Positions 6,612 to 13,994 of a stretch of 19,992 nt of DNA are shown here, in pieces. Numbering within the stretch: the first letter of the stretch is position 1; each line of letters starts with the position of its first letter. The stretch is from JAAFIP01 sp043718065 (GTDB lineage: Bacteria; Pseudomonadota; Gammaproteobacteria; Burkholderiales; Burkholderiaceae_C), in contig JAYSWJ010000280.1 of assembly GCA_043718065.1 (NCBI GenBank), positions 1 through 19,992 on the forward strand, written 5' to 3'. Both the position numbers and the translations under genes were made by a program. The notes under the pieces were generated by a model that was not told the origin of the DNA, did no database searches, and saw only the letters and a program-made list of their open reading frames with translations.

Positions 6612-6682
6612 CGTACTTATCGCTATGAATTGCATAGCTGGCTGAGCAGGTTCTACGGTCTGAAAAGCCTAAAATGCTTAAG
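6612..6682. repeat. Dispersed repeat copy B, between convergent genes
   Basis: It begins CGTACTTAT, has the core ATAGCTG..TGAGCAG and ends CCTAAAA..CTTAA. It aligns with 3834-3906 nearly without gaps in the same orientation, though it is more diverged than copy C. It fills most of the 113 bp between the ModE-like gene and the convergent EgtB/SenA-like gene. A short GCAAA/TTTGC dyad at 6585-6601 precedes it, too weak to call a terminator. Confidence 0.6.
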
Positions 6683-6698
6683 AACTACTCGAATCAGG

Positions 6699-7964
6699 CT
6701 ACACAGCACAAGTGCGAAACCCAAAGAAGCCCACATCCGCATCAGCCCTTGCAAATCCGCGAAAGCTGGGCTGCTTCATGCGTGCGCGGGTAGCAAACGA
6801 CGCGCCGCGCAGCACTTTGCTGTGGCCCCAATGGCGCGCAGTGTAGTCTGACCACGGGCCAGCTACAAAGCCTGGGTAAGGGTGCAAAGTATTGGCCGTC
6901 CACTCCCATACATCGCCCCATCGGTAGCCCATGCCTTGCGCTTTGTGGGCAGCAATGTCCCACTCTACCTCGGTGGCCAGCCTGCGGCCTGCCCAGCTAG
7001 CGTAGGCCTGCGCTTCGTACCACGTTACGTGCATGGCGCTGCTGTTGCCTGCGGCGCGTTGGTCTTGGCCAAAGCGGCGGGTCAGCACTGCGCCACTGGC
7101 AACGCCTATTTGCTCTACGTAGCGCGGGCCACGTCGGCCTTCGTTGGCGGCAGCAGCCTGCAGCCAATCCCAGCCTTGCGGCGACCAGAAGGCCTTGTTG
7201 TCATAGCCGCCATCTGCAGTAAATTCCACGTACTGAGCCCAGCTTACAGGTTGTGCGTCAATTTCAAACTCAGGCACGGCTATCGTATGCGCACCGCTTT
7301 CGTTGTCCCAAGTAAAACCTTCGCGCGCTGCGCCAGATGCCCAGCGCGCAGCGGGCAGGCACAGCGGCGCGCGGTGGTTGTACAAGGGGCTTGGGGGCAG
7401 GTTAATTTTTAAGTCCAGCGCTTGGGCTACTACTGCCAGCTGCTCACCTATTTGGTCTTCGCGCGCCAAAGCCAGGCGATAAAGATACAGCGCCGCATCA
7501 CTGTCGTCGGTTTTCTCTAGCAGCTCTAAGGTGGCTTCCAACGTTTCGAGCAAATAGGCTTTGATGTTGCCCAGGTCGGGGTAATCTTGCGTCCAGCGCT
7601 GTGCTCGGCTAGACAATGCAGGGTTCCAGCACACGTCGGCACGCGGCTCAATAGACGCCAGGCGGGTGGGCCAGGCCGGGCACAGCACGCCCAGTGCGCG
7701 TTGCGTGTTGCGGCCTATCCACCACTCTTGAAACCACCCCACATAACCTAACAGCCACAGCGGCGCAGTAATTTTCTGGGCTGGCGATGCAGCTAGCGCA
7801 AGCCCCGCAAATTGCAGCTGTGGGGCCAAGGTTTCAAACTGCGCTATGGTATACAGAGTGTGGTTGCGTGCATCCATCAGCGCCAGCGACAGTACATCGC
7901 GGCCCGCTTGAAACACACCGGGACTGTCTATCGCACTGGATGGCATAACTTGCATGCTGTGCAT
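6699..7964 (-). CDS. EgtB/SenA-like protein with substituted iron ligands
   Basis: A 421-residue protein with the two-domain layout of EgtB, OvoA and SenA, non-heme iron enzymes that join cysteine or selenosugar to trimethyl-histidine. The N-terminal DinB-like helical domain (about 30-185) includes PLWLLGYVGWFQEWW and LYRLALAREDQIGEQL. The C-terminal FGE/sulfatase-modifying-factor fold (about 225-421) has YVEFTADGGYDN, WYEAQAYASWAGRRLATEVEW, WEWTAN and FRTCA. The family has iron-ligand histidines in LGH and in H-E-x-x-H; here these positions are Tyr74, Arg168 and Ile172. The catalytic centre thus appears lost or remodelled, so I do not call it a selenoneine or ergothioneine synthase. No senB, senC or egtD homologue is nearby. 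The start is uncertain among Met1, 4 and 7; none has a clear ribosome site. It is convergent with the ModE-like gene and divergent from dctQ. Confidence 0.75.
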   Translation of the reverse strand: MHSMQVMPSSAIDSPGVFQAGRDVLSLALMDARNHTLYTIAQFETLAPQLQFAGLALAASPAQKITAPLWLLGYVGWFQEWWIGRNTQRALGVLCPAWPTRLASIEPRADVCWNPALSSRAQRWTQDYPDLGNIKAYLLETLEATLELLEKTDDSDAALYLYRLALAREDQIGEQLAVVAQALDLKINLPPSPLYNHRAPLCLPAARWASGAAREGFTWDNESGAHTIAVPEFEIDAQPVSWAQYVEFTADGGYDNKAFWSPQGWDWLQAAAANEGRRGPRYVEQIGVASGAVLTRRFGQDQRAAGNSSAMHVTWYEAQAYASWAGRRLATEVEWDIAAHKAQGMGYRWGDVWEWTANTLHPYPGFVAGPWSDYTARHWGHSKVLRGASFATRARMKQPSFRGFARADADVGFFGFRTCAV

Positions 7965-8045
7965 TATGGGCTAGTGCTATGTGCGCAGCATGCAGCGTGT
8001 TTGGTTTTACATCTGCGAACGCAGCAGCCCAAAAAATCTAGGGTT

Positions 8046-8070
8046 AACCCGACACTGCTATGTCAGGGTT
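8046..8070. promoter_or_regulatory. Hairpin in the dctQ leader region
   Basis: AACCCGACA (8046-8054) pairs with TGTCAGGGTT (8061-8070) over a 6-base loop with one bulged T. The perfect palindrome GGGTTAACCC (8041-8050) overlaps its left side. It sits 61 bases before the dctQ start. It may be an operator or an RNA hairpin; no U-tract follows. Confidence 0.3.
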
Positions 8071-8130
8071 TTGCCAGTGCCTGCCGCCTACTATTTGCGA
8101 CAATACTTGCATATACCAATGGAGCTGTCT

Positions 8131-8706
8131 ATGTCTGTGCTTTTAAAGTTTGCCTTAGGTGTCGACTGGATCAACGAGCGATTTAGCAAGCTAGCGGCTT
8201 GGTCCGTTTTTATATCGGCCATGATTTGCGCAGGCAATGCATTTATTCGCTACAGCTTAGATAATAAATCTGGCGGATGGTTTGTCAAATTTTATACAAG
8301 TCACGCTAACGGTTTTTTAGAACTGCAATGGTATCTTTTTGCAGTGACTGTGATGATCGGCGCACCCTTCGTACTCAAAATGAATGAGCATGTACGGGTT
8401 GACTTGATCTACGGCAAACTCAAAGGCTATGGCCCTGTGTATGTAGACCTGTTTGGTCTCGTATTCTTTTTGCTGCCTGTAGTAGGCATGCTGCTTTACA
8501 TGTCCGCACCGTACTTTTACCAAGCTTTTCTATCCAAAGAAATGAGCCAAAACGCTGGCGGTTTGATCCGCTGGCCTGCTATTTTGACGCTGCCGCTGGG
8601 CTTTGGTTTGCTGTTTGCCCAAGGCATCTCTGAGATCATCAAACGCGTAGCCTACCTTGCAGGCAAGTTTGAGATGGACACCCATTACGAGAAACCTATT
8701 CAGTAA
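8131..8706 (+). CDS. dctQ: TRAP transporter small permease (DctQ family)
   Basis: A 191-residue membrane protein of the DctQ family with four hydrophobic helices (about 22-42, 70-90, 110-130 and 150-170). Family features include LQWYLFAVTVMIGAPFVLKMNEHVRVDL, whose E-H-V-R-V-D stretch marks DctQ proteins. The start at 8131 has GGAG six bases upstream; longer in-frame starts back to 7981 add residues without DctQ similarity. It partners the DctM subunit 61 bp downstream in sodium-driven uptake of organic acids. It is larger than many DctQ proteins and closest in pattern to those of mannitol/chloroaromatic-type TRAP systems, by recollection. No DctP binding protein is next to it. Confidence 0.88.
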   Translation: MSVLLKFALGVDWINERFSKLAAWSVFISAMICAGNAFIRYSLDNKSGGWFVKFYTSHANGFLELQWYLFAVTVMIGAPFVLKMNEHVRVDLIYGKLKGYGPVYVDLFGLVFFLLPVVGMLLYMSAPYFYQAFLSKEMSQNAGGLIRWPAILTLPLGFGLLFAQGISEIIKRVAYLAGKFEMDTHYEKPIQ

Positions 8707-8767
8707 TCTGCGTTGACACGATTGCCCCGCCGGATCATCCAATAATAATCTTGAACAAAGCACACCT

Positions 8768-10351
8768 ATGTTGATTGAAAATTTTCCTCCGCTGATGTTT
8801 GCGGGACTCATCATCATTATGTTGATCGGTTTTCCGGTCGCATTTTCTTTGTCTGCACTGGGCTTGGGTTGCGGCTTCTACGCTATCCACATGGGCTGGT
8901 TCCCCTCTGCCTACATGAGCAATTTGCCTTTGGCGCTGTTTTCTATTTTGAGCAATGACCTGTTGCTGGCCATTCCGTTCTTTACTTTTATGGGGACGAT
9001 TTTAGAAAAATGCGGCTTGGCCGAAGACATGCTGGACTCAATGGGCCAGTTGTTTGGCCCCGTCAAAGGCGGCTTGGGCTACTCAGTCATCATAGTAGGC
9101 TTTATTTTGGGTGCTATTACTGGCACCGTGGCAGGCCAGGTTATTGCCATGGCGCTGATCTCGCTACCCGTGATGATGCGCTACGGCTACAACATGCGCT
9201 ATGCCACAGGCGTGCTGGCGGCGTCGGGCACCATCACACAGCTGGTGCCACCGTCCTTGGTATTGGTAGTGTTGGCCGACCAATTGGGCCGCCCTGTCGG
9301 CGACATGTACAAAGGTGCCTGGGGTCCATCGATTCTGCAGATTTTGCTGTTTGCGCTGTATACATATGGCCTGAGCGTGGTCAAACCTCACTATGTGCCG
9401 GGCGTGCCTAAAACAGCCCGCACTCTCAACGGCTGGGCACTATGGTCTAAATGTTTGCGCGGCATTATTCCTTCGGCGCTGCTGATCTTTACCGTGCTGG
9501 GTTCGATGGGCGGGCTGCCTTTTCAAAACACCGCTATTGCTACGCCTACCGAAGCTGGTGCCATGGGTGTTGTAGGCGGCTTGATCCTTGCAGCATCGTA
9601 TAAACGCCTGACCAAAGCACTGCTGTGGGAAGCCATGGTGGGCACGATGCGTTTAACAGCCATGGTGGTATTTATTTTGATAGGCTCACGCGTGTTCAGC
9701 CAAGTGTTTCAGGGGGTCGATGGTTCTAAATGGGTAGAGCATCTACTGACCGGTTTGCCAGGCGGCCAGGTAGGGTTCTTGATTGTGGTGAACATCTTTG
9801 TGTTCTTCTTGGCCTTCTTCTTAGACTTCTTTGAAATCGCCTTCATCATTGTGCCCATGCTGGCACCTGTGGCAGACAAGCTGGGTATTAACCTGATTTG
9901 GTTTGGTGTGCTGCTGTGCGTTAACCTGCAAACCAGCTTTATGCACCCGCCATTTGGCTTTGCTTTGTTTTACTTGCGGGGTATAGCGGACACTTTGTTT
10001 AAAGAAAAGCGCATCCCTGAGGCCGTTAAATCCAATGATATTTACCTCGGGTCAATCCCGTGGGTGATCATGCAGTTGATCCTGGTAGTGATCGTTATTT
10101 TTGTTCCGCAAACGGTGACGATGTTTTTAGACAAAGAAATCGTGGTGGACATAGACAAAGTCAAAATTGAAATTCCTGCAGAGGCAGATGCCGCGTCCAA
10201 GAATCCAGCTAACGTGCTGGCACCTGCTTCGTCTGCTCCCACCACGACTGGCACGGCAGCCGAAAATACAGCAGCCGATGCAGCAGCGACTAAAAAAGCC
10301 AGTGATGACGAGCAACAAAAAATAGACGACTTGTTCAAAGAGAAAAAGTAA
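8768..10351 (+). CDS. dctM: TRAP transporter large permease (DctM family)
   Basis: A 527-residue membrane protein, the ion-coupled translocating subunit of a TRAP transporter, with about 12 hydrophobic segments over residues 5-460. Typical DctM stretches are LLAIPFFTFMGTILEKCGLAEDM, LGAITGTVAGQVIAM, SGTITQLVPPSLVLVVLADQLG, TPTEAGAMGVVGG and FDFFEIAFIIVPML-like sequence near 350. After the last helix it has an extra hydrophilic tail (about 465-527) rich in Ala, Thr and Ser that ends in Lys/Asp-rich sequence, not seen in most DctM proteins. It pairs with the DctQ just upstream. Transcription ends at the terminator 27 bp downstream. The substrate cannot be told. Confidence 0.9.
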   Translation: MLIENFPPLMFAGLIIIMLIGFPVAFSLSALGLGCGFYAIHMGWFPSAYMSNLPLALFSILSNDLLLAIPFFTFMGTILEKCGLAEDMLDSMGQLFGPVKGGLGYSVIIVGFILGAITGTVAGQVIAMALISLPVMMRYGYNMRYATGVLAASGTITQLVPPSLVLVVLADQLGRPVGDMYKGAWGPSILQILLFALYTYGLSVVKPHYVPGVPKTARTLNGWALWSKCLRGIIPSALLIFTVLGSMGGLPFQNTAIATPTEAGAMGVVGGLILAASYKRLTKALLWEAMVGTMRLTAMVVFILIGSRVFSQVFQGVDGSKWVEHLLTGLPGGQVGFLIVVNIFVFFLAFFLDFFEIAFIIVPMLAPVADKLGINLIWFGVLLCVNLQTSFMHPPFGFALFYLRGIADTLFKEKRIPEAVKSNDIYLGSIPWVIMQLILVVIVIFVPQTVTMFLDKEIVVDIDKVKIEIPAEADAASKNPANVLAPASSAPTTTGTAAENTAADAAATKKASDDEQQKIDDLFKEKK

Positions 10352-10377
10352 CCCTACCGTAGTGATGCTTTCTGGGC

Positions 10378-10415
10378 GCCCCTGACATGCCATGCTATCA
10401 GGGGCTTTTTTATTT
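10378..10415 (+). terminator. Intrinsic terminator after dctQM
   Basis: GCCCCTGA (10378-10385) pairs perfectly with TCAGGGGC (10398-10405) around a 12-base loop, followed by a run of six T residues and further T-rich sequence. It is 27 bp after the dctM stop and cleanly ends the TRAP pair. Confidence 0.9.
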
Positions 10416-10444
10416 TCTTTTAGTCTCACTTATCTAGCACTTGC

Positions 10445-11011
10445 ATGACACAGCCCGATCCAATGCCTAACTTGGTAGCGCAATTAGGCCCAGCGCCCTT
10501 TAGGTTTCAACCCGCTGAGGCCAACATGCAGTGCCGCGCATTCTCAAGCGTGTTTTGCGCGCTGGCTATTGCTTTGGTAGCGTGGTGTGCCTATGGTGTT
10601 TATGCGATATGGGTAGGTGGCCACCTTACCGCAGCGGCAGTAGCCACTAGCGCTACTGCCGCTGCGGCGGCCAGTGCGGCTAAAGCTGGTGTGTTTGGCT
10701 CTGGTCTAGTGTGGGCCTTATCAGCGCTAGCATTAATGGTCTACACCCTGTGGTGTATTTTGAGCAGCGTGACCACGCTAACGCCTACCCATCTAAAGCA
10801 AACTTTTGTGTGGAACAAAGAGCTTGAGTTGCGCGAGCTGGCCTATGTCAAACTGATTCGTGTGCCTGGGCTAGACTGGTTAATTGCCCCGCGCCTGTAT
10901 TGCCGCACTTTGCTGGGTAAATTTGCGGTGTTCTACACGGCTGATAAAGCTATGTTGGCTGAGTTTGAGCGGCTGCGCGACGAGCTATCAGCGTTTCGCA
11001 AAATACGCTGA
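10445..11011 (+). CDS. Two-helix membrane protein of unknown function
   Basis: A 188-residue protein I do not recognise. The first 30 residues are polar. A hydrophobic helix at about 33-58 and a second at about 80-106 are separated by an Ala/Thr-rich stretch (TAAAVATSATAAAAASAAKAG, about 60-80). The remaining 80 residues are soluble and mixed charge (LTPTHLKQTFVWNKELELRELAYVKLIRVPGLDWLIAPRLYCRTLLGKFAVF), reminiscent of the membrane-anchored PH-like domains that follow two helices in small bacterial membrane proteins. That resemblance is weak. The Ala-rich linker is encoded by a 16-bp perfect inverted repeat. It stands alone between the dctQM terminator and the convergent marR gene. The ATG lies 30 bases beyond the terminator's T-run; no strong ribosome site is seen. 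Confidence 0.65.
   Translation: MTQPDPMPNLVAQLGPAPFRFQPAEANMQCRAFSSVFCALAIALVAWCAYGVYAIWVGGHLTAAAVATSATAAAAASAAKAGVFGSGLVWALSALALMVYTLWCILSSVTTLTPTHLKQTFVWNKELELRELAYVKLIRVPGLDWLIAPRLYCRTLLGKFAVFYTADKAMLAEFERLRDELSAFRKIR
10629..10667. repeat. 16-bp perfect inverted repeat inside a coding region
   Basis: CCGCAGCGGCAGTAGC (10629-10644) is exactly complementary to GCTACTGCCGCTGCGG (10652-10667), with a 7-base loop. It encodes the Ala/Thr/Ser-rich linker between the two membrane helices of the hypothetical protein. So long a GC-rich perfect hairpin is unexpected in a reading frame. Confidence 0.85.
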
Positions 11012-11169
11012 ACGAATGCTGCCCTGCGCAGTTCGCCGCAGTTATGGGCTAACGTTAGCTTCGCAGCGTTGGACTCTATTGCGCACTCGTCACATTATTC
11101 TTTATGGGGCTTGAACAGCCCGCGCTTCTAGGCTGCTGGTAGATTGTGCAGGCACTATCGATTGCATAT
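11012..11169. other. Convergent intergenic region
   Basis: This 158-bp stretch separates the hypothetical membrane protein from the convergent marR gene. It contains a 12-bp palindrome, GCTAACGTTAGC at 11048-11059, but no T-tailed hairpin and no coding sequence that I can support. Confidence 0.5.
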
Positions 11170-11592
11170 TTAGTCCGCGCAGATTTTTTTGAGCAACTGC
11201 ACCAGTTGCTTTTGCTCCGGCTCGGTCAATGCTGTCAATAGCTTAGTTTGTACCGCTGCTGCCGGGCGCTGCATTTGTTTAGCTACCAGCTTGCCTTGTG
11301 CAGTAAGCCACAACAGCTTGCGCCGCTTGTCTTGTGTATCGGCCTCACGCCGCAGCCAGCCGCGTGCCTCTAGCCGGCCAATGACTGAGCCTGAGGTTGC
11401 AGCGTCCAATGCCACTGTCTGGGCCACGGTAACTTGGTCAGCGCCCGGCGCATCTAGCAGCGTCTGCAAAATGGCAAACTGCACTGCTGTTACGTCAAAA
11501 GTGGCTAGCTCTTGGGCAAACAGCGCGATAGACGCTTGGTGCGCACGGCGCACCAAATGACCAGGAGCGTTACTGAAATCGAAACTTTGCAT
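11170..11592 (-). CDS. MarR-family regulator of the 3-hydroxybenzoate/gentisate operon
   Basis: A 140-residue winged-helix regulator of the MarR family. Visible parts are the first dimerisation helix (NAPGHLVRRAHQASIALFAQEL), the DNA-recognition region (TVAQTVALDAATSGSVIGRLEARGWLRRE, about 60-90), the wing with D-x-R-D/K-x-R-like QDKRRKLLWLTAQGK, and C-terminal dimerisation helices. I chose the Met at 11592: the longer form adds 27 hydrophobic residues encoded over the operator and promoter region. A TATAAT box (11605-11600 on the minus strand) ends seven bases before this ATG, so the transcript may be leaderless. MarR proteins divergent from 3-hydroxybenzoate or gentisate genes usually repress until the aromatic ligand binds. 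The dyad at 11635-11661 is the likely operator. Confidence 0.85.
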   Translation of the reverse strand: MQSFDFSNAPGHLVRRAHQASIALFAQELATFDVTAVQFAILQTLLDAPGADQVTVAQTVALDAATSGSVIGRLEARGWLRREADTQDKRRKLLWLTAQGKLVAKQMQRPAAAVQTKLLTALTEPEQKQLVQLLKKICAD

Positions 11593-11621
11593 AACTGAAA
11601 TTATAGGATTGAATATAAATA

Positions 11622-11650
11622 TTGGGGTTATTACTATGTATGCATATAGT
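11622..11650 (+). promoter_or_regulatory. Promoter of the gentisate operon
   Basis: TTGGGG (11622-11627) and TATAGT (11645-11650) are separated by 17 bases, the optimal sigma-70 spacing. Transcription would start near 11657, about 15 bases before the chosen hydroxylase start. The -10 box lies inside the MarR-type operator. Confidence 0.55.
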
Positions 11651-11661
11651 ATGCATACATA
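11635..11661. promoter_or_regulatory. MarR-type operator, 27-bp palindrome
   Basis: TATGTATGCATA (11635-11646) is perfectly complementary to TATGCATACATA (11650-11661), with TAG between. It lies between marR and the divergent hydroxylase gene and covers the -10 element of the hydroxylase promoter, so bound protein would block polymerase. Confidence 0.75.
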
Positions 11662-11671
11662 TGATTTAAAC

Positions 11672-12907
11672 ATGTTACCTAGGTCATCTCAACCCATAAT
11701 AATTTCTGGCGGCGGTATTGGCGGCGCGGCGGCAGCGTTGGTACTAGCGCGCGCGGGGTATTTAGTCACTGTACTGGAGCAAGCCGCTGAGTTTGGCGAG
11801 ATTGGGGCGGGTATTCAGTTGGGGCCCAACATTTTTAAAATGCTCGCTTATTTAAGCCTTACCGATGCTATTAACGCTGCGGCTTACTTCCCGCCTGCGA
11901 TGGGTATGCGCGACGTACGTACTGGCGAACAGGTGGTGCGCGTGGCTATGGGCGATGCTGCGCGTGCAGCTTATGGCGGCTTCGCCTATGGCGTGATCTA
12001 CCGCAAAGATTTGCATGACGTATTGCTTAACGCCTGCCGTGCAGAGGCAAGCATTACGCTGCGTACCAACGCTAAGGTTGAATCGTTCACACAAAATAAC
12101 AAGGTAGTCACGGCCATGTTGGCAGATGGCGAAACCTTGCAAGGCGCTGCGTTGATTGGTGCTGATGGCCTGTGGAGCAAAATCCGCCAAGCTATTGTCG
12201 GCGACGGTAAACCGCGCGTGAGTGGCCACATTGCCTACCGCGCGGTACTAAAAAAGCAAGACGTGTCAGCAGACCTGTGGAGTGATGAAGTGCAGCTGTG
12301 GGGTGGCGAAAAAACCCACCTTGTCACCTACCCACTGCGCCGAGGCGAGCTATTCAATTTGGTTGCTGTGTTTCACAGTGATAAATACGAAGAAGGCTGG
12401 AACACTTACGGCGATGCTTCTGAATTGACTGAACGATTCAAAGACGCTCACCCCACTGTTAAAGCGCTGCTGGCCAAAATAGATGCTTGGAAAATGTGGG
12501 TGCTATGCGACCGCGAACCGGTCAAAAATTGGAGCGATGGTTGCGTGACTTTGCTGGGCGATGCAGCGCACCCTATGCTGCAGTACCTAGCGCAAGGCGC
12601 TGGTCAGGCTATCGAAGACGCAGTAGTGCTGGGTAAAGCGCTAGAGTATTGCCAAGGCGACTTTGCGCTGGCTTTTCAAGCCTATCAAGCCAAACGCTAC
12701 CTGCGCACAGCCCGTGTGCAACTGACTGCACGTGTGTATGGCGATATCTACCACGCCAGCGGCGCAGCACGCGAGCTGCGCAACAGCATGTTCCAAAGCG
12801 GTAGCGAGAGTGCGGGCTTTGCCGGGTTAAAGTGGATGTACGACGGTATTGACCCCGACACACTTTTCAGCAGTGAATCAGCGCACGCCATGGCTTTAGC
12901 GGCATAG
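11672..12907 (+). CDS. nagX: 3-hydroxybenzoate 6-hydroxylase (FAD monooxygenase)
   Basis: A 411-residue group A flavoprotein monooxygenase that para-hydroxylates 3-hydroxybenzoate to gentisate using NAD(P)H and O2. It has the N-terminal dinucleotide fold GGGIGGAAAALVLARAG with LEQ ending the second strand (about 12-38), the DG motif at ADGLWSK (about residue 170), and the GD motif VTLLGDAAHPMLQYLAQGAG with following QAIEDAVVLG, which binds FAD ribityl and pyrophosphate. The overall match, including YRKDLHDVLL and HIAYRAVL, is to 3-hydroxybenzoate/salicylate hydroxylases. The downstream gentisate dioxygenase favours the 3-hydroxybenzoate 6-hydroxylase role. The start at 11672 is placed downstream of the operator and promoter; a longer in-frame form from 11609 would read through the palindrome. 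No clear ribosome site precedes either, and Met at 11651 is an alternative. Confidence 0.85.
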   Translation: MLPRSSQPIIISGGGIGGAAAALVLARAGYLVTVLEQAAEFGEIGAGIQLGPNIFKMLAYLSLTDAINAAAYFPPAMGMRDVRTGEQVVRVAMGDAARAAYGGFAYGVIYRKDLHDVLLNACRAEASITLRTNAKVESFTQNNKVVTAMLADGETLQGAALIGADGLWSKIRQAIVGDGKPRVSGHIAYRAVLKKQDVSADLWSDEVQLWGGEKTHLVTYPLRRGELFNLVAVFHSDKYEEGWNTYGDASELTERFKDAHPTVKALLAKIDAWKMWVLCDREPVKNWSDGCVTLLGDAAHPMLQYLAQGAGQAIEDAVVLGKALEYCQGDFALAFQAYQAKRYLRTARVQLTARVYGDIYHASGAARELRNSMFQSGSESAGFAGLKWMYDGIDPDTLFSSESAHAMALAA

Positions 12908-12988
12908 CTATATTCCGGTCAATTTTTTATAGAAGCTTCAACAAATTACACTACGCTGTACTTTATAGAAATTAGCCCAAGGAACACC

Positions 12989-13984
12989 ATGCAAGCTCGC
13001 CGCACCTTTACTGTGACTGCTATTATTAGTCTAGCTGTTCTAGCAGCTTCGGCATCAATTTCAGCACAAAAACCCACTAAAAATCTGATGGATAGCTGGC
13101 CTACCAAACCCATCAAAATTTTGGTCGGATTCCCGGGCGGTACCACGCCCGATATGGCCGCCCGCACTCTGGCCGAGCCATTGTCCAAGGCTTTGGGGCA
13201 AACCGTGATAGTAGAGAACCGCCCCGGTGCATCCGGCAATATTGCAGCCGATGCAGTGAGCAAGGCCACCGACGATCACACGATTGGCGTGGTCATCAAT
13301 GGCAATTTGACATCGGCCAAAATGCTGTATAGCAAACTGCACTACGACCCTGCCAAAGACTTCACTTATATCTCCCTGCTGGCCACCTCGCCCTTGGTGC
13401 TTGTGACGACACCCGACCAGCCCGCAGGGAAAGACTTTTTTAACGCAGCGCGCAGCGGTGGCGACAAATGGAATTACGGCAGCCCCGGCATTGGCACTGT
13501 GGGCCACTTAGGCATGGAATATTTGAAATCTAAAGTGGGCGGCTTGAATGCAGTACACGTACCTTACACCGGCTACCCGCAGGTGGCCACCGCCCTGCTG
13601 GGCGGCCAATTACAAATGGCGCTGATGGCACCGGGTGTGGCTATGCCCCAGGTGCGCGCTGGCAAACTCAAGGTGATTGGCGCAACGGGTGGCCGCAGCG
13701 CGCTGCTGCCCGACGTACCTTCGCTGGCAGAGGCAGGCCTGCGCGACCTTAACCTGGAGGTGTGGACTGCCTTGGTAGGCCCAGCCAATCTGTCCCCTGC
13801 CGCCAAAACCAAGCTGGCCATTGAAGTGGGCAAAGCCATCCGCGAAGCCGACACACGGCAAAAATTGTTCAACCAAGGCTGGCAAGCCGTGGGCTCATCG
13901 CCCGAGGGCTTGCAAAACCGCGTCAGGTCTGAGGCCGCGATTATGAGTGGCATCATCACCACGAGCGGTATCAAGTTAGAGTAA
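12989..13984 (+). CDS. Bug/TctC-family periplasmic binding protein
   Basis: A 331-residue solute-binding protein of the tripartite tricarboxylate transporter (Bug) family, abundant in Burkholderiales. A Sec signal peptide (ARRTFTVTAIISLAVLAASASISA) is followed by the classic WPTKPIKILVGFPGGTTPDM strand-loop, PGASGNIAAD (about 78-88), the HVPYTGYPQVATALLGGQ segment and PDVPSLAEAGL. AAGGAAC-type ribosome-site sequence (AAGGA) sits five bases before the ATG. It lies between the hydroxylase and the dioxygenase genes, 10 bp before the latter, so it is co-expressed with gentisate catabolism and may bind 3-hydroxybenzoate or a related acid. No tctA/tctB membrane genes are present, so it either uses membrane partners elsewhere or acts as a sensor. 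The ligand is inferred from context only. Confidence 0.88.
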   Translation: MQARRTFTVTAIISLAVLAASASISAQKPTKNLMDSWPTKPIKILVGFPGGTTPDMAARTLAEPLSKALGQTVIVENRPGASGNIAADAVSKATDDHTIGVVINGNLTSAKMLYSKLHYDPAKDFTYISLLATSPLVLVTTPDQPAGKDFFNAARSGGDKWNYGSPGIGTVGHLGMEYLKSKVGGLNAVHVPYTGYPQVATALLGGQLQMALMAPGVAMPQVRAGKLKVIGATGGRSALLPDVPSLAEAGLRDLNLEVWTALVGPANLSPAAKTKLAIEVGKAIREADTRQKLFNQGWQAVGSSPEGLQNRVRSEAAIMSGIITTSGIKLE

Positions 13985-13994
13985 ACCTACGCCT

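Noticed and set aside
6699..7964. Annotation as selenoneine synthase SenA or ergothioneine synthase EgtB
   Set aside because: The iron-ligand histidines are substituted and no senB, senC or egtD is nearby; only family membership is supported.
11048..11059. GCTAACGTTAGC palindrome resembling integron core-site halves
   Set aside because: There are no attC-like arms around it, no integrase and no cassette structure. A 12-bp palindrome in an intergenic region can occur by chance.
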